Below, in pieces: positions 45,000 to 59,500 of a stretch of DNA of 64,000 nt; the stretch's first letter is position 1, and each line of letters begins with the position of its first letter. Origin of the DNA: Bettongia penicillata ogilbyi (taxonomy: Eukaryota; Chordata; Mammalia; Diprotodontia; Potoroidae); assembly GCA_023548195.1 (NCBI GenBank), contig JAJHZJ010000419.1, positions 2,992,273 through 3,056,272 of the forward strand, written 5' to 3'. Under the pieces are notes generated by a model. It made no database searches, was not told where the DNA came from, and worked only from the letters and a program-made list of their open reading frames with translations. Made by a program: the position numbers and the translations under genes.

Positions 45000-47060
45000 A
45001 ATTATGTCTGGAAAGGAAGGAAGAAGTAGCCAGATTATGAAGGGATCCTAGATGACAGGCAAAAGAGTTAGTATATTGTCCCATTGCTCCCATAATAGAG
45101 CCGTTGAAGGTATTTGAACAAGGGAGTGACATGGTCAAACCTGTGACTGAGGAAGATTATCTTGACATTTTGGTAATGTAAGCCTTAAAGAGGGGAGAGA
45201 TTAGAAGCAGGGAAAGCCATTAGGAGACTATTATAGTAGTCTAGGCAAGAGATGATCTGAGTGACAGTGGTGAGTGAGTGGAAAAAAAAAGATGACAAGT
45301 AAGAGATATTGAGGCTGTAAAACAGACAAAATTTAACAGCTGACTGAATATGCGGGGAGGAGTAAGAGTCAGGGATGATTCTGAGGTGTATTGTAGATAT
45401 AAGATTCTTTAGGAGATATCTAAGAAGAGATACATAACATACAACTGATATGTGTCCAGCATTCAGAAGACTTTGGGTTTTGTATGTAACTATATTATAA
45501 AAGATGTCTCCAAATTTTAGACTTAGTCTTTGACTTTTGGGATACCCTCTATTTGACCTCCAGGTTAGGGGAAGATTATTTGGCTAAATATCAATTATTT
45601 CTACATCTAAGTATATTCATTTCAGAGAATTCAGTTCAATCAAAAAAAGCAGTTTAAAAAAATTAAAGACTCTAGGAAGATAGGATCTGTCATGATGACT
45701 TTCTAAACAAAAGTGCTAAATTAGTTTTCAAAGGATTAAGCTGAATTTAGAATATTATAGTAACTTATAGTCAAAGAAGAGCAAACATTTTGTTTTGAAG
45801 GAAAAAGAAGTAGTCACTATTATCCAGCAAGATTTCTTTTGCAGTTGGAAAGTATTTCTTTTTAATTCAAGATGGAGACACTATATTCCATTAATTGTGA
45901 ATAACAATAAAGTTACATTCAAAAAATGAGTATAACTTCCAATGCTAAAATTAACAGCACTTTTTACAGCAATATATTTTCATATTTTTATGCATAGTAC
46001 AGTAGGATTATTAATGTAGAAGCCTATTAAAGCCAACATCATCTTGTTCACATTGTCAATAACAATGCTAATATTTAAAGTGTCCTTTTAATTATTTGGG
46101 TTTTTAATATTCAAAATTGGATAATAAAAATTTAATAAATTGATTTTATTGAGGAATTAAATTTATATTGTCATCTACACTAAGGCATTATGTCCACAAA
46201 CTGACTTAGTTAAGTGGCAATAAGAATAGATATTTGTTCTCTCTGCTATCAATTTACTCAAGAAATGTATAAAGGGACTCCAGAAGCAGTGGTAAAAATA
46301 TTCTAGCTAGAGTCTATGTTCTCAAACTATAAGTACACACAATGTCTATGTTATTATTCCCAAGTAATTGCCTGAGTAACAAAGCCTGAGTATCTGTCCT
46401 AGCTGTATTAATTTAAAAAAAAAATTATCTGTAGCCAAATTCCAGGAAAAAACATCTAATTAAAGTATCGTCCTTGTATTCAAACACCAGGCTCTATAGG
46501 GTACTGCTTTATTTTTTCAAGCAAATAGTTAAAAAGAAGCAGGAATTAAATTTACATAGTATGTTCCAATTATTTTGAATAGATGCATGGTTTCCTTATA
46601 AGAATTTCTTTCAAATTGTTTTCATGAATACACTTAATATGATGTCAAAATTATTAGTTAAGATCAACTGACTAGAGACAGGTTCATTATATACATTTTA
46701 AATGTTAATCAAAATAAAATTAAAGTTAGGCCATGTCTATCTAATTTCAAATATCTAGGTGAAAAGTGAGGAACTGAGTCATTGTCTATAAATTCCCAGA
46801 TGCCTGACTGATTTTTATAATTTTGATCAGTTTATTTTGTCAATATGGAAATAAAACTTGAATGTATGTGATTAGGGAGATGAGCTTAAGTACTTGATTG
46901 AACTATGCACATATTTATTTACACTTATCAAATTTCTAAGAGAAATATTTTATTAAACATGAGCTAAAGACAAAAAGGGATAATTGTACATTTTACAAAC
47001 CAAAAACTATAAGTAGTCATTTAGTTTAAAATCTGTAGGACATCAGGGCATAATGCTTAT
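45000..47060. other. Spacer downstream of WDR17
   Basis: AT-rich. The part near 46-47 kb may include an extended WDR17 3' UTR, but no marker decides this. Confidence 0.35.
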
Positions 47061-47068
47061 CTTGCCTT

Positions 47069-47078
47069 TTTATTTATT
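47069..47078 (-). terminator. Candidate WDR17 polyadenylation signals
   Basis: Two overlapping AATAAA hexamers on the minus strand lie about 400 nt after the WDR17 stop. Other AATAAA-like hexamers occur farther down in this AT-rich stretch, so the true 3' end is uncertain. Confidence 0.35.
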
Positions 47079-47472
47079 TGAAATATTATAAATGTCAATG
47101 TTTTAACAACTTGGCATTTTGGTATTTTTCTTAGTGTGCAAAAGATTTTCATACTTTGCAGATAATATAGTCTTTTATAATTTAAATATTTTAATTGCCT
47201 GATAAAAAGAATATTAACTTTTCTTCCAAACAGAACTGTCATTAAATAATGTGATGATTTTCCTTTAAAATCCCTCTCCTTTAAAATGTTTCATTTTCAT
47301 CATCTTTCATTTTCCTTCCTTTATGCGTGAAAATTCCAATATAGTTGTCATTCAGAATAAAACCAACTGCCGTTTTCTATCCTTCAACATCTAAGGGTAA
47401 GGTAATATTAACCTGTAGGATCCTTTCCTCTTGCCCCACTGAAGCAATTTAATATGGAGAAAAATAATTCCT

Positions 47473-47592
47473 TCAGAATGGATTAAGTCGTATTCCTGTC
47501 CCTAAGGGAGAGAATGGATTCACCTTTGCCCACATCAAAGCATCATTCAGTGAAATTGCTGATTTTCCATCTTCAAGGAAAAAAACAGGACC
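47473..47592 (-). CDS. WDR17: WDR17 last coding exon
   Basis: Acceptor TATCATAG|GG starts 39 codons plus TGA (47475-47473). It encodes FFLEDGKSAISLNDALMWAK and the C-terminus VNPFSPLGTGIRLNPF. It is in phase 0 with the exon ending LKIQ. No long open frame marks it because the exon is only 120 nt. Confidence 0.9.
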   Translation of the reverse strand, partial: GPVFFLEDGKSAISLNDALMWAKVNPFSPLGTGIRLNPF

Positions 47593-50500
47593 CTATGATA
47601 CAAAAGTAATGGGAGAAATAAGAAAAGAAGTTTATAAATAAGAAATTTGTCTTAAACTTCTAGAAAATAACTCTCAAAGTTCACATAAATATAAAAGGAA
47701 ATTAAGACACGTGGAGAAAGACTGATTTATTACTAGTGACTATAACCTATGTCTTAGATTATGTCTTAGTATACAATAGACAAAATGAAAATTAGTTTTC
47801 ATTTTTACAATCCAAATCCCTTACATAAATATTAATGATATAACTGAGAAAATAATCAACTTTATTTTGAAGATGTAATATAGTTACCTAGTTTAAAAAT
47901 GAAGTATATATATATGCTAGTGATATTGTGTGTATATGAATGATAGGGCTGTATTTGAATTCAAAATTTCACCTGTTCACTAGGAAAAGTGAAAGTACAC
48001 AAATGTTTGACACTCATTCTAGGATTATCCATATTAGAATATATTTACACTCATAGCCCTCATGTGAAGAGAGTGATGAAATAGATACATGTTACTGTCA
48101 TTAAAACAGGATGGATGGATAGATAGATAGACAAACAGACAGATGGACAGATAGATAAGATTCATTTTGTTCAGTTGTTTCAGTTGTGTCCAACTCTTCA
48201 TGACCCCAATTAGGGTTTTCTTTATAAAGATACTGCAGTTGTTTGCCATTTCCTTTTCCAGTTCTTTAATTGATGAGGAATTGAGGCAAACAGAGTTAAG
48301 TGACTTGCCCGAGGTCACACAGCTAGTAAATATCTGAGGCCAGATTTGAACTCATTTGATTCTGAATTGAATTTTCTGATTCCAGGTCCAGCACCAAAGA
48401 GGGGAAACTGAATTAATTTATATAACTGAATATCTTGAATATTGTGCTATAAATTTACATTAAGTTCAGACATATAGGAGTATGAGATATTCCCATAAGA
48501 CTTTAGAAATTGCCCTCTGGGCAAGACATGTCATTTTAGAGCCTGTCTATGCAGCTCCCTCTCATATCACATTTCAAAAAGTTGTGTGTTTACCATGATC
48601 AAGTATCCCATGCCACATAAGGAATCAGCACAATTACTGCCAGGCAGAACTTTATTTGTACTTTATTTCATGGGTACTCTGAAAGCTCTGCTGCTTACCA
48701 AAATCTCCCTCTTATTCCTTTACTAATATTCCTTTACTGAATTTTCATAATTAGATATTAATTCCTTTGACCTGGTTTTAATTTTATGTTAAAATGCAAA
48801 TGGCCATGGGAGAGGAAATACATGAAGCCTTATCAGCTACTTATACTTTAGTGCACATCAGTTTATTGGATCTTTTTCCAAGGGTAGGTTCAATAGAGGA
48901 GGGAAGCAATGATGTCATTAGGTTGACTAAAATGGGAAGGAAGAATTGCAGTACTAGGCTAATGGGAAGGGGCAGAAATGATTATAGAAGGAGAAAGTTA
49001 AGTAGTATTAGAGAGCACCCATTTCACAATTTTATCTAGTTCTAACCCCATGAGTCCATAGTCACTCTGAATTTTCAGCTGTCTTGACTAAGCAGATGGC
49101 AGCAGGTTTATTTACCACCAAATCCTAAAGTAGTAGTGTTGACAAATAGCAATGCCTTTTGATGACTTAATTGGTCTGCTAGCAGTTTTCACTGTAGTCA
49201 GACTCCATTTACTAATAAAGTACAGTTGATTGTAGCCTATGTGATTTAATTCAAGAGGTGTGAAGGCCCTCCTTCCTATCTAAAATACTTTCTCCACTGG
49301 CCATACAAGTTTATGTTTAGGGATTCATTTCTTGGGTCTTGAAAATTTTTTGTTCTTCAATGCAAATTCCTTAACACTTAAGGGACAAGAAATTGAATAC
49401 CACAGGAGAGATGCCTAGAGACTGGGGATGGTCAGGTAAAGGTGTAATGATGACAAATTTTAAGTAAAATAGCTCTATTCCTGTGCCTTATGGATGCTCT
49501 GAGTTCCACCAGAGGTACTTGAGATACAGCTTCTTTTCTCAATGGATACTTTTTAGACACTAGTGTCATTTCCTTGGGCACTTCCCCACCCCACCCTAGT
49601 GATTCCTTACTTTTTGGATTACTGAAAATATTCATGATTGATATTCTAATGGAATTTATTATGCTGATAAGAACATAAATATCATAAGTGTCAACTATTT
49701 TTAGTATATTGCTGTTTGTGGGCTTGTCAGGGAAGACTACAATTCAATTGTATTTTCCATATATAATTTTGGGTATGTACCTAGTCTTGTTTATTATTTG
49801 GTTTGCTCTCCCATATTATAATGATAAATTCTCTGTTTAAAAGCTTACATAAATATATTAACTGCACATATTACTGAGAATGTTTCTATGGTATACGGAA
49901 TCACTGGCATTGCATTGTTAAGAAAAAAAGACATTTAAATCAACCAATGGAGACTGCTGAAAAATAGATTTCTGATGGGTGACACAACATTTTACTAGTA
50001 TACATTAATTTTGACATAATCATATGCTCAAGAAATTATTTTTTAAATTAGATAATCTTATTTTAACACCCTATTTGCATAATGTAAGGCTGTACCTGGA
50101 TCTTTAATCCTGTCAGACAAGAGATATGAACATCTGAGTGAGTTGGAAGATTTGATCCAGTGACAGAGTCCGGTCCATTGATTCCTCTGAGTGTTTCTTC
50201 CTTCATTTTCTTTAGCAGACTTGCATAAATCATTCTTTGAGAGTCAGAAGGAGGAGTATGAGGAGGTTCTTCTGTTGATCTGTGTATTTAATACGTGTTA
50301 GTTTTTAATGGCTATGGGATCACAAAATGTTAATGACTGGAGAAATCAATTATTCTAATGCACATAAATAAGGAAAATTATCTATTTTATATTGATTAAT
50401 AGAAGAACTAAGGCCTTTAAAAAGATAATGAAAGGTTAGTTTTGGTTAATGTAATTCAGAATATTTTATGCAAATCAATATTTGTTCATTCTGCCAACAA

Positions 50501-53500
50501 ATAATGACTCAGGATTTTATTTTCTGAAAATAAAATCCAATTTTCCTTTCTACATTTCATTTGCTCCATCATACTCACTTGTTGGCTAAATGTAGACAAG
50601 CTCTCCAGGCATCCAGTTCTTCAGAAAGTTGTTCAATTTTCAAAGGTACTGACACATCCCTCCGTTTTAAAAGCTGGCTGAAATAGAAGAAAAGAGTTGA
50701 CGTTTCCACATCATTTAAAATTCGATCTTCAGCACCACCCCTAGGCATTATTAGGGTTGTCATTTTATAAGAGGAAATTGAGAGTCTCAGAGGTTGGGGG
50801 TTTTGTTCGTGATTATAAAAGGTCCACATTAACCAGATCTCACCATTAACCACAAGGGATAGGCGTAGAAGCTCTGACATCTTCTCCCTTACTGGTGACC
50901 TCCTATCCTTCCACCTCCCCTTATGCCTCACGCCTCCTAACCAAATTCTTTACAATAATTTCTGAGGTCATTGTCCGTGTTCAGACTCAGCTAGCCATTT
51001 CAGATCCACAGGATCCTCTCCTCTTGATGCCCATGACTCCAGTCCTCTCACTGGTCATCTCTTGCCAAGACTCTCTCCCAGATTACTCCCACCATCCTCC
51101 TCTCTACTTCTGCTTACATTGCTGGATGCAACTGGAATTCCACACTCACAATTCAGCTATCTGGGTACATTACAAGTTAGGTCATCCAGTCTTACATGGG
51201 TCTTACGTGCTGCAAGGGATTGTTTTATTTCTGGCTGATTACCACACACTTCATAGAAGCTATTCCAAACCTGCTCTTCCCTCCTCAAACCTGAACCCTC
51301 CTCCTTCCCCAAAAGAATTTATTTTTGTTTTACTGAGAAAATCAACCCTGGAAATGCCTCCATTCTATGGTCCTCTCCCCTGATTGTTAGCTTCAGGTCT
51401 GGACCATCATTTCATTGTAGTACATATTATTAACAACTCAAAATTGCAAATTCTGCAAATCAAAGCTTGATTTATTATTGTGTAGATTGTCTAAACTTGA
51501 GGCGGTGATGGAGAAATAGTGTTAATAATGCAGATTAAAATTAAAAGTATGTCACGTGTACATCTTATTTCTGGAGAGCCTGTCATTAAGCATTTATCAA
51601 CACACTACATACCATGTATACTGTCTCCCAAAATTAATATTTGAAAGTAAAAGATTAATGTACCCAAATAGCAAATGCAATTTAAAATAACATTATTCAG
51701 ATATAAAGCCTTTTCTTTATAGTAGATTCAGAACAAAAGTATTACAAATGCTAAATGAATATACCAATCGCTACTAATAAAAATACTGTTAGGTGGTGTA
51801 TAACCTTATTTAACCATAACCTACAGATAAGAAAAGGTAAATAAAGACAGGCTGAGGTGCTTCCAAATGAAATATGAAACCAAGCAGAAGAGAGATTAAA
51901 TTTTCTCCTATTTTTATTGCTTATGGAACAAGTTCTGAAATGTGTAAAATAAGAATATATGGTAAATTGGAATATGAAACAAGTATCAATTTAGAATCAT
52001 AGATGAGAATAGTAAGAACTAGGAGAAAACTATACCCACTGACTGAAATAACATATACAAAAACAATGAAAGGCAGCTGGATTCAGATGAGTTGTAATGA
52101 CTAATTTTAAAAGTTCTGGGGACTAGCAGATGAAAAATATTTCCCTTCTCTCAACAGAGGGGACCATGAGCATAGGACATCCTTGCTGTGTAGGCTGCCA
52201 GAGGAAGTCATATTTTGGTTTTGCTTTGTTACAAGGAAAGGTTCTGTTTGCCCTTTTTTTTGGAGGGGGTGGGGTGAAGGGAGGTCAGGGAGGTATATTG
52301 GGAAATGACTGGGATGTAAAAAAACAACGGCATGAGTAAAAGTTTGAAAATGTTAGAATCACATAGACGAAAAATTGCATTTCAGACCAAGGAGGAAACT
52401 TAGCTATCAAGTCCAACCCCATCATTTCAGTGATAGAAAAACTGAAGGCCTGTCCATGGTTACAAAGATAGGGAGGTAATAGAAGAGAGAGGACCACGAT
52501 CCAGATCTTTTGACTTTATATCAGATGTTATTTTTCAGAATCTTCATGGTTGTTATTGCTAGTGCCATTACTTATTTTCCATTGAAATGGCAAGTGCAAT
52601 CCCCATTTTAGGAAAGTGCTTTTCTAAGCAGAAGAAACTTTATATTAAGGATGGTTTATTGTAATCTTTTCTGCTTATAATGAAGCATAGCTGCTTGTAA
52701 CCTAATGCTTTTGCAGTTTAAAAGTTCAAAGTGAGATAAATCTGAAAATAAAAATGCAACTGTGCCTGACCTTGGGAAAACCATTCCTCTGGGTCTTATT
52801 TTACTCATCTGAGAATTTAGGGAGCTGGACCACATGGTGTCTGAGCTCCTTTCCAGTTCTAAAAATCTGAAAATAGTTGATCTTTCTAGATCATCATGCT
52901 TAATCTCATCCATTTATGTGAAATCTGGTAAATGTTAGATATAAACAAAATTGACAGTCAAAATGAGGTATCAGAGGGAAAAGACTAAGAACTAAGAAAA
53001 CAGAAAAATAGTACTTTAAGTGAGAAAAAATAAGACATACACTAAAACAGCAAACATTTAACGTGCTACTAGTATAAATAAAAGGGTGAAGAGTGAAAAG
53101 TAAAGCATGTACATTTAAATGCAGGGTAAGAGGAAAAAAAGGCCTAGATTAAATATTATAAACATGTACATTCGTAGTTGGAAAGAATTCCAAAAACCAC
53201 CTAATCCAACCTATAACTGCACAGGAATCAACCTCTACAACACTCACGATGTTTTCCAAGCTTCACTTAAAAGCCTCTCAAAGTAGTCCAGTCATTTCCT
53301 GGGGCAGATCTAATTGTTAAGGCATTTTTCCTTACGCTAGACCCAGACCTACATCTCTGCAGCTTCTACCCATGGCTAACCTAAAGTCACATCAGCTTTT
53401 GCAGTGATCATGTTGCTCTACCTTCCACTACTTCTCTTCTGTCTGCCACCTCCAATGAGTATTCCTGCCACTTAGACAATGTACTTCTTTTTCTATGATC

Positions 53501-56500
53501 CCTCCAGTACTTTGTTGGACTGATGCTACCTTTTCTATTGCTTGCCAGAAAATTCTCACCATGTGAATACACCCTTAATATACTCCAGTATAGGGAGTTA
53601 AAATGACCATAAAATTGCAAATATTGTATGAGAGAATTCAGTCATAATAATTATGACAGTATTGTTTCAAAAAGCATAGGAATCTGAAGGTTAAAAGAAT
53701 AATAAAAGAAAATAATGTCAAGTGATAAGAAGCAGTAGAAACGCTGGAATGAACCAACCCCAGTCCCTACTTTTATGACAGTTTGAAAAGTAAAATGTTA
53801 CAAAAGCAAAACCAACTTGGAAAGTGGGTAAGACAGTTGAAATAAGGGTCTTGGTCAGAGATTGATTCATTGACCTTGCATAATCAACTACTGCCATATA
53901 GTTTCTTAATTCAGTGCATCAAGGATCTGTGATTTCATCAGTGTAAAAAGTCCCTCTACTGATGCAGATTGCAACCTCCCTGACTCCGTAAGCAATTTTG
54001 CTGCTGTGGTCAAAAATATATCACCTTGTAGCCATCCTTCTGGTGATGCTCCTCTCGAAAGTCAGCTAGACTGGTCCTAGGAAGACAAACATACAGTCTA
54101 TCACTGGGCCCCTAATGGAATCCTTTCCATCTTTGTAGAATTTGTCACATTTTGCTTCCCCTTGGCATAACCTTTGAGAACCAAAGGTTATCTTCTCTCT
54201 CTGTCACTTACTATTTGTATGACTTTGGATGAGCCACCTTCTCCTCCCTGAGCCCTAAGTGCCTTGGTTGATAAAGTGAGGCAAGGTGGATGAGATTTCA
54301 ACTTTATGTCTATAATCCTATGAATAAAATTTTGTTCAAATATAATTTTTAAAAAGAACAATTTTCATCATATTTTTTACGGAAGCAGCCACCTGAAACT
54401 CAACAGGTAAACGTATTTGGGAATAAAAGGAAAAACGAATCTAGGGCTTTCAGATGACGTTTGAAAAATGTAAATATTTGCGGTTAATCCTCTTCGTCTG
54501 TTCTCATTTTACCTGGAACGTAGCGATAGCTTGACAGAGAAGAAAGGTAAAATATGAACCTCAAGCTCATGTGTGTTTATATCATTGTAACAAATCAGTT
54601 ACATACTACAGTGTTTTCTCAATCCCTAGATTTAACCCTGAGTAACACAGACAAGAAATTGAAATTAAATTTTGCCTTAACAAGTACAGCTACCCTTTGA
54701 ATTCATTTTTAATAGATGTAATTTTCCAGTCTATATTTTTATTTTTATCTATCCTTTGAATGTTAACTTTGTATGACTGATCTTGTTTTATTCTCTTTGT
54801 TCAAGCTATGGTATCTCAGCATGGTTAACAGTCACTTTCTAATGTATCCTCAAAGAATGTGATTTTTACACAAATAAAAGTTGGGGAGAAAGAGGGAGAC
54901 CAACTCCATCCCTTCTACCTTATGGTTATAAGTTGGTGTTTGTCCTTTGTTTTCAAAGAGAACCAATGACATCATGGGATGGCATCTTGACTTGTGGATG
55001 AATTGGATTTAAGTGAGGCAGAGTTGCACAAAGCCAACACCCTCAATCTCTCCTCCAGAGTCATTGAAGTCCATTGGCAGAACAAAAGTCAAGATGAGTG
55101 ATGATGACCTGGTATGCAGTACGTGACTCCAGCACCTTCAATGTCTGACCAATCTCTGGGCCCTCTACAGTGCCTGTTTTAGCTGCCTTCATGGCCATTG
55201 AAACAAAATGTTCTCATCTGCCCATTCCACTGAGGGATGTCTTCACAGGATTTGGGTGGATATCCCCCTAACTCATCAATGAGTTTTAGGCCTGATGGTT
55301 ACCCTTAACTTGGTTTGGCCCATCTGCCAACACAGTTTTTTGTTTTGTTTTTTTTTACCAGAGTAACTCTGCACACACTACAGATTTTTGGAGCCACAGG
55401 TGAAAGATGGACACCAAAGCATGAGGATGAGTAACCCTCCTCCCTTTAGTCTACACTAGGAAGCAGCTACTTCTGTATGTCTTCCATGTCATATAGAACT
55501 AACAGGAAAACTGGTATTCTGGGACACTCACTGATCTATCCATAGTTAATCACCATTTTTAGAGACACATTGTTTAGCATGGTAGGCATGGGATAGACAG
55601 CATATTTCTCCTGCTTTGTCCACTGAATAATGTTTATTTTATATATTGATTTTAGTTACAGAAATGGGGGGGGAAGAATGATTTCAAATCCCTATTTTCA
55701 AAAACAAATTGCTCTTTCATGAAAGCAAGTACCTTGTGTACTCATAAAGGGCTGGCACAATGCTCTGATATTGTCTTCTGATTGCTAACAAAGCACCAAT
55801 GTAACCATATAATATCAGCAACTCATTTCGGACTCTAAAAGAGAACACACAGAATAGAACATTATTCTAATGTTTATTTCATACAATAGCATCTACATGC
55901 ATCCAAAGAAATATTTATTACTATGTATGATTATTCAAATTTCAGTGAAAGCTGCAATTTGAATTGAAGATTTGTAGCTTATAAAATTATCTACACATAC
56001 ATATAGAGATAAGTACCAGAATGGTAATTATTCCATAAATGTTTTCAAATTTAAAATAGTTAACATCTTAAATGGAAAGTCTCTCTACCCACTTGCTTCT
56101 CAGCATCCCCTTTTTCCTGCTCATAGTAGGGACAAGTTAGGGATTTCTTGGTACTTTGTGGGAATTCCCAGAAATGGGACTGAATTCCACTGCTCTGGTG
56201 GTGCTGGGTCATGATCTGCAGGGCGGTTTCTCTGCCCATATTTCCTGGCTCAACTTAGATTTCCTAAAGCCACAGTAACCATTTTTCTAAGGAAGATAAA
56301 ATAGTATTATCTCCAACAGTTGTCTATACAGTCACATCAAGTCAACAAACATTCATCAAACATGTCCTGGGTGCCAGGCACTGTGCTGAGTGCTGGGGTT
56401 AAAAAGAAATGCAGAAAAAAGTCTTTGCCTTCAAGGAGCTCACTGAGACCTGGAAGCCCATGGCATCAATTCCCAATGTTGGCTAAATATTTGGGGCCAG

Positions 56501-59500
56501 CTCTGCTTGAGTCATGTGTAGGTTTATACTTCCCTGTTATTATGTGGGGTCCTTTACACCAGTGATGTCAAACTGAAAGAGAAATGAATTCCTGCTGCTG
56601 CATATTAACCTAGAAAATTATAAATTAACATTATCTTTGTTGTATTGTATTTTTATTTCAATTGATTAACACTTCCCAATTATACTTTACTCTGGTACAG
56701 GCACTTGCAGCCTGTGAGCCTTGAGTTAGATACCTCTGCTGTAAACTGTATTATTTTGCTGCAAATTGATTCCACTGTAATTTTAATAAATTCTCCCTTC
56801 TGACCCTTCCATCTCTACCTCCACAGGACAAGTTTAATGAACTAGATGGTAATTCACCTATTCCAAAAAAGAAACTAAATCTCAATCTGACAATGGATTA
56901 AAAGAAAAGATAACAAGAATTATCTGTAAAGAAGACCAGAAGTTCAATTTCAGCTTCTGGAAGAAAGATGTACTCACTCACTACATTTATGCAGTATTAG
57001 TCTTTCAGTGCGGACATAACTCAGAAGATCAAGAACTGGGTAGACTGTATCCAGACTCCAATCTGAATGGCTCATTTGTTCTGTTTTTAAAAAAAAAGAA
57101 AAGAAAAGAAAATATAAGCAGTCTTGCAATTAATTTAAAAAAGTACCTGTCAATATTTGATCCTCAAAATTTGCATAAACCTTATATAAAAAACATTGCC
57201 CTTCTCTCTATAAATCAATTTCTTCTACTTCTACTGTTTCTCAGGTCACTAAAGTAAGAAACGATCATGAACATCTTCTTATGGCATATTCACTTAGAAT
57301 GCCTTCTGAGACATCAAGTTGCAAGCAGACCAAACTAAAAGAAAAATGGTTCATTAAATTGATTCCATGTCTTCGGTTGAATTTTCTCTTTAAATTTTAG
57401 AACCACTAATTTCTTTTAGTCTTTCAACATATAAGCTGTTGCTTAATTTTAAGACTGACTGCAAAAATAAATGAAGAGGTCAAATAAATGAGATTACATA
57501 TGAATATGCCATGTAAAAACTCACGTTTGATGAAGCGAATACCAATAGGAAGGGCTTTTTCAGGTTCTTTACTTAACAAGTAGTACTTGACAGTTTCAAA
57601 CACATTTCCATCTGCAAGGGCAGTCTCTGCTAATCCTGTACATTCTTCCAGTGTGGGTAGATTACACTAGAAAACAATTGTTAAAAGAATAATAATTCTA
57701 AACATGTTAATAAAGATAATTTAGAGGAAGCAATAAATGCTTTTTGATTCTTAAATATCTTTCCATCTGAAATTATAATTGTAAAGAGATTTACATGGAT
57801 TTATTATTGTTAATACATTTACATTTGGTGAAAGAGAGGTAAGGCTTCATGTTATTTTCTTTGACAATTGCCTTTGCTTGGTCCTATCACGCTGCCATCC
57901 CTACCACACTGCCTTTCCTTCAAGCTATCACCTGACATCTTTTCTTCCTGTCAGAGTGATAACTGTAGAGAAAGTGGTTTGTGGTCATCATTTCAACTTC
58001 CTTACCTCCAGTTCATTTCTCAGCCTCTTTGAGATTTGGCTTTCATTGTGACTGTTCAATTGAAAATGGTTTCTTTAAAGTCTTTCTTTATCACTAAATC
58101 TTTAAGTCAAAGGAACTTTTCTCAGTCCTCATACTTCTTCACCTCTTCACAATGTTTGACTCTCTGACTATCCTAGATATTATCCTTTCTAGATTTACTG
58201 GATACTGCTCTGTGTTGGTTTTCTTCCTTTCTGATCAATCTTTCTCAGTCTTTTTTCTAGAAATGTCATCTACATCCCCACCCATTTTGTTAATCAATCA
58301 ACAAGCCTCTGCCCTGGGTCCCGTTCTCTTCTTTTTTTTACTTTTTCCCAACCTCATTAGCAACTGTGTCCTTATATGTAATTCCCACATCTATAAATTC
58401 AGTCTTCAATTCTTTCCTGAGCTCTAGTCCCCTATTTCATAACTGCCTGGTGAATGCCTATATAAATACCTGTGGAAATGAATCAGAAAGTTAGAGAAAC
58501 AGAGGCTAGATAAGTTAGTTGAGTCAGATAGATTTGGAACTGTCAGTAATTGATGCCAACTTGGAGGATGATCTCTAGTATGATAACCCATGGATTTGTC
58601 CTTAGCCCTGTACAATTCAATATTTTTCTTAATTACTTAAACAAACGTAAAGATCTTGATACTTTCTGAGGTCACCATCTCTACTCTTGGACTAATTTGT
58701 TAGAATTTGTTTCCTTATATTTAGTCAAAATACGTCACTCTGTAACTTCTGTCTTAATTATATATTGGGGTTAAGCAATAATAATAATTAATAATCTAAA
58801 ATTAATAATTTGATGACAGAACTAGGATCAACAAGCTGATGACCAGGAACTAATAAAATAGAATTAATAAAATAGAATTAATAAAACTGAGAGAAATATA
58901 AAATCTAAACTTAGGGTAAAACAACTCACTAGTACTATTTTGGGAAGACATGACTTCTATAAAAATGTCTGAGTGTTTTAATATACTGTAGCAATGTCAA
59001 GAAAATCACAAGAATCTAAATAAATACAGCAACTTTAGGCTTCAGTATTGGAGGAATAGTGTCAAAGATGAAAGTAAGATTGAGATCATCCTGTTGTAGT
59101 TTTCTTGGGTCACAATACATCTGGAAGACTGAATTAGTTCTGAATGTGACATACTGGAATAGATATCAACTGGAGTGAGTCTAGGTCAGGCTGGCAAGGC
59201 AAGTGGAGACTATGTAATATGAAGATTGGTAGAAGGAATTGGGAATGCCTATCGTGAAGAAAAGGAGACTGGAGGAATGAGACAACTGTCTTCTGAGATT
59301 TGCAGAGCTGTTACATGAGAGAAGAATTAGATTTGTTTTGCTTGGGTTCAGAGGGAAGAAGGAGAAGTAAGTGGGAGTTTGTGGCAGAGAGGTAAACTAC
59401 CTAACAAAAAGAACTATGGAAAAGTGTTTTCTGCTTTTTTCAGAGGTAATGCGTTCCTCATCACTGGATGCATTCAGCAGAATCTGCATTTTCTTATTTG

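Noticed and set aside
50575..50931. 118-codon minus-strand frame as an independent small gene
   Set aside because: Its last third is the WDR17 exon 50579-50677; the rest lies before a clear acceptor. The apparent stop is formed by the splice donor.
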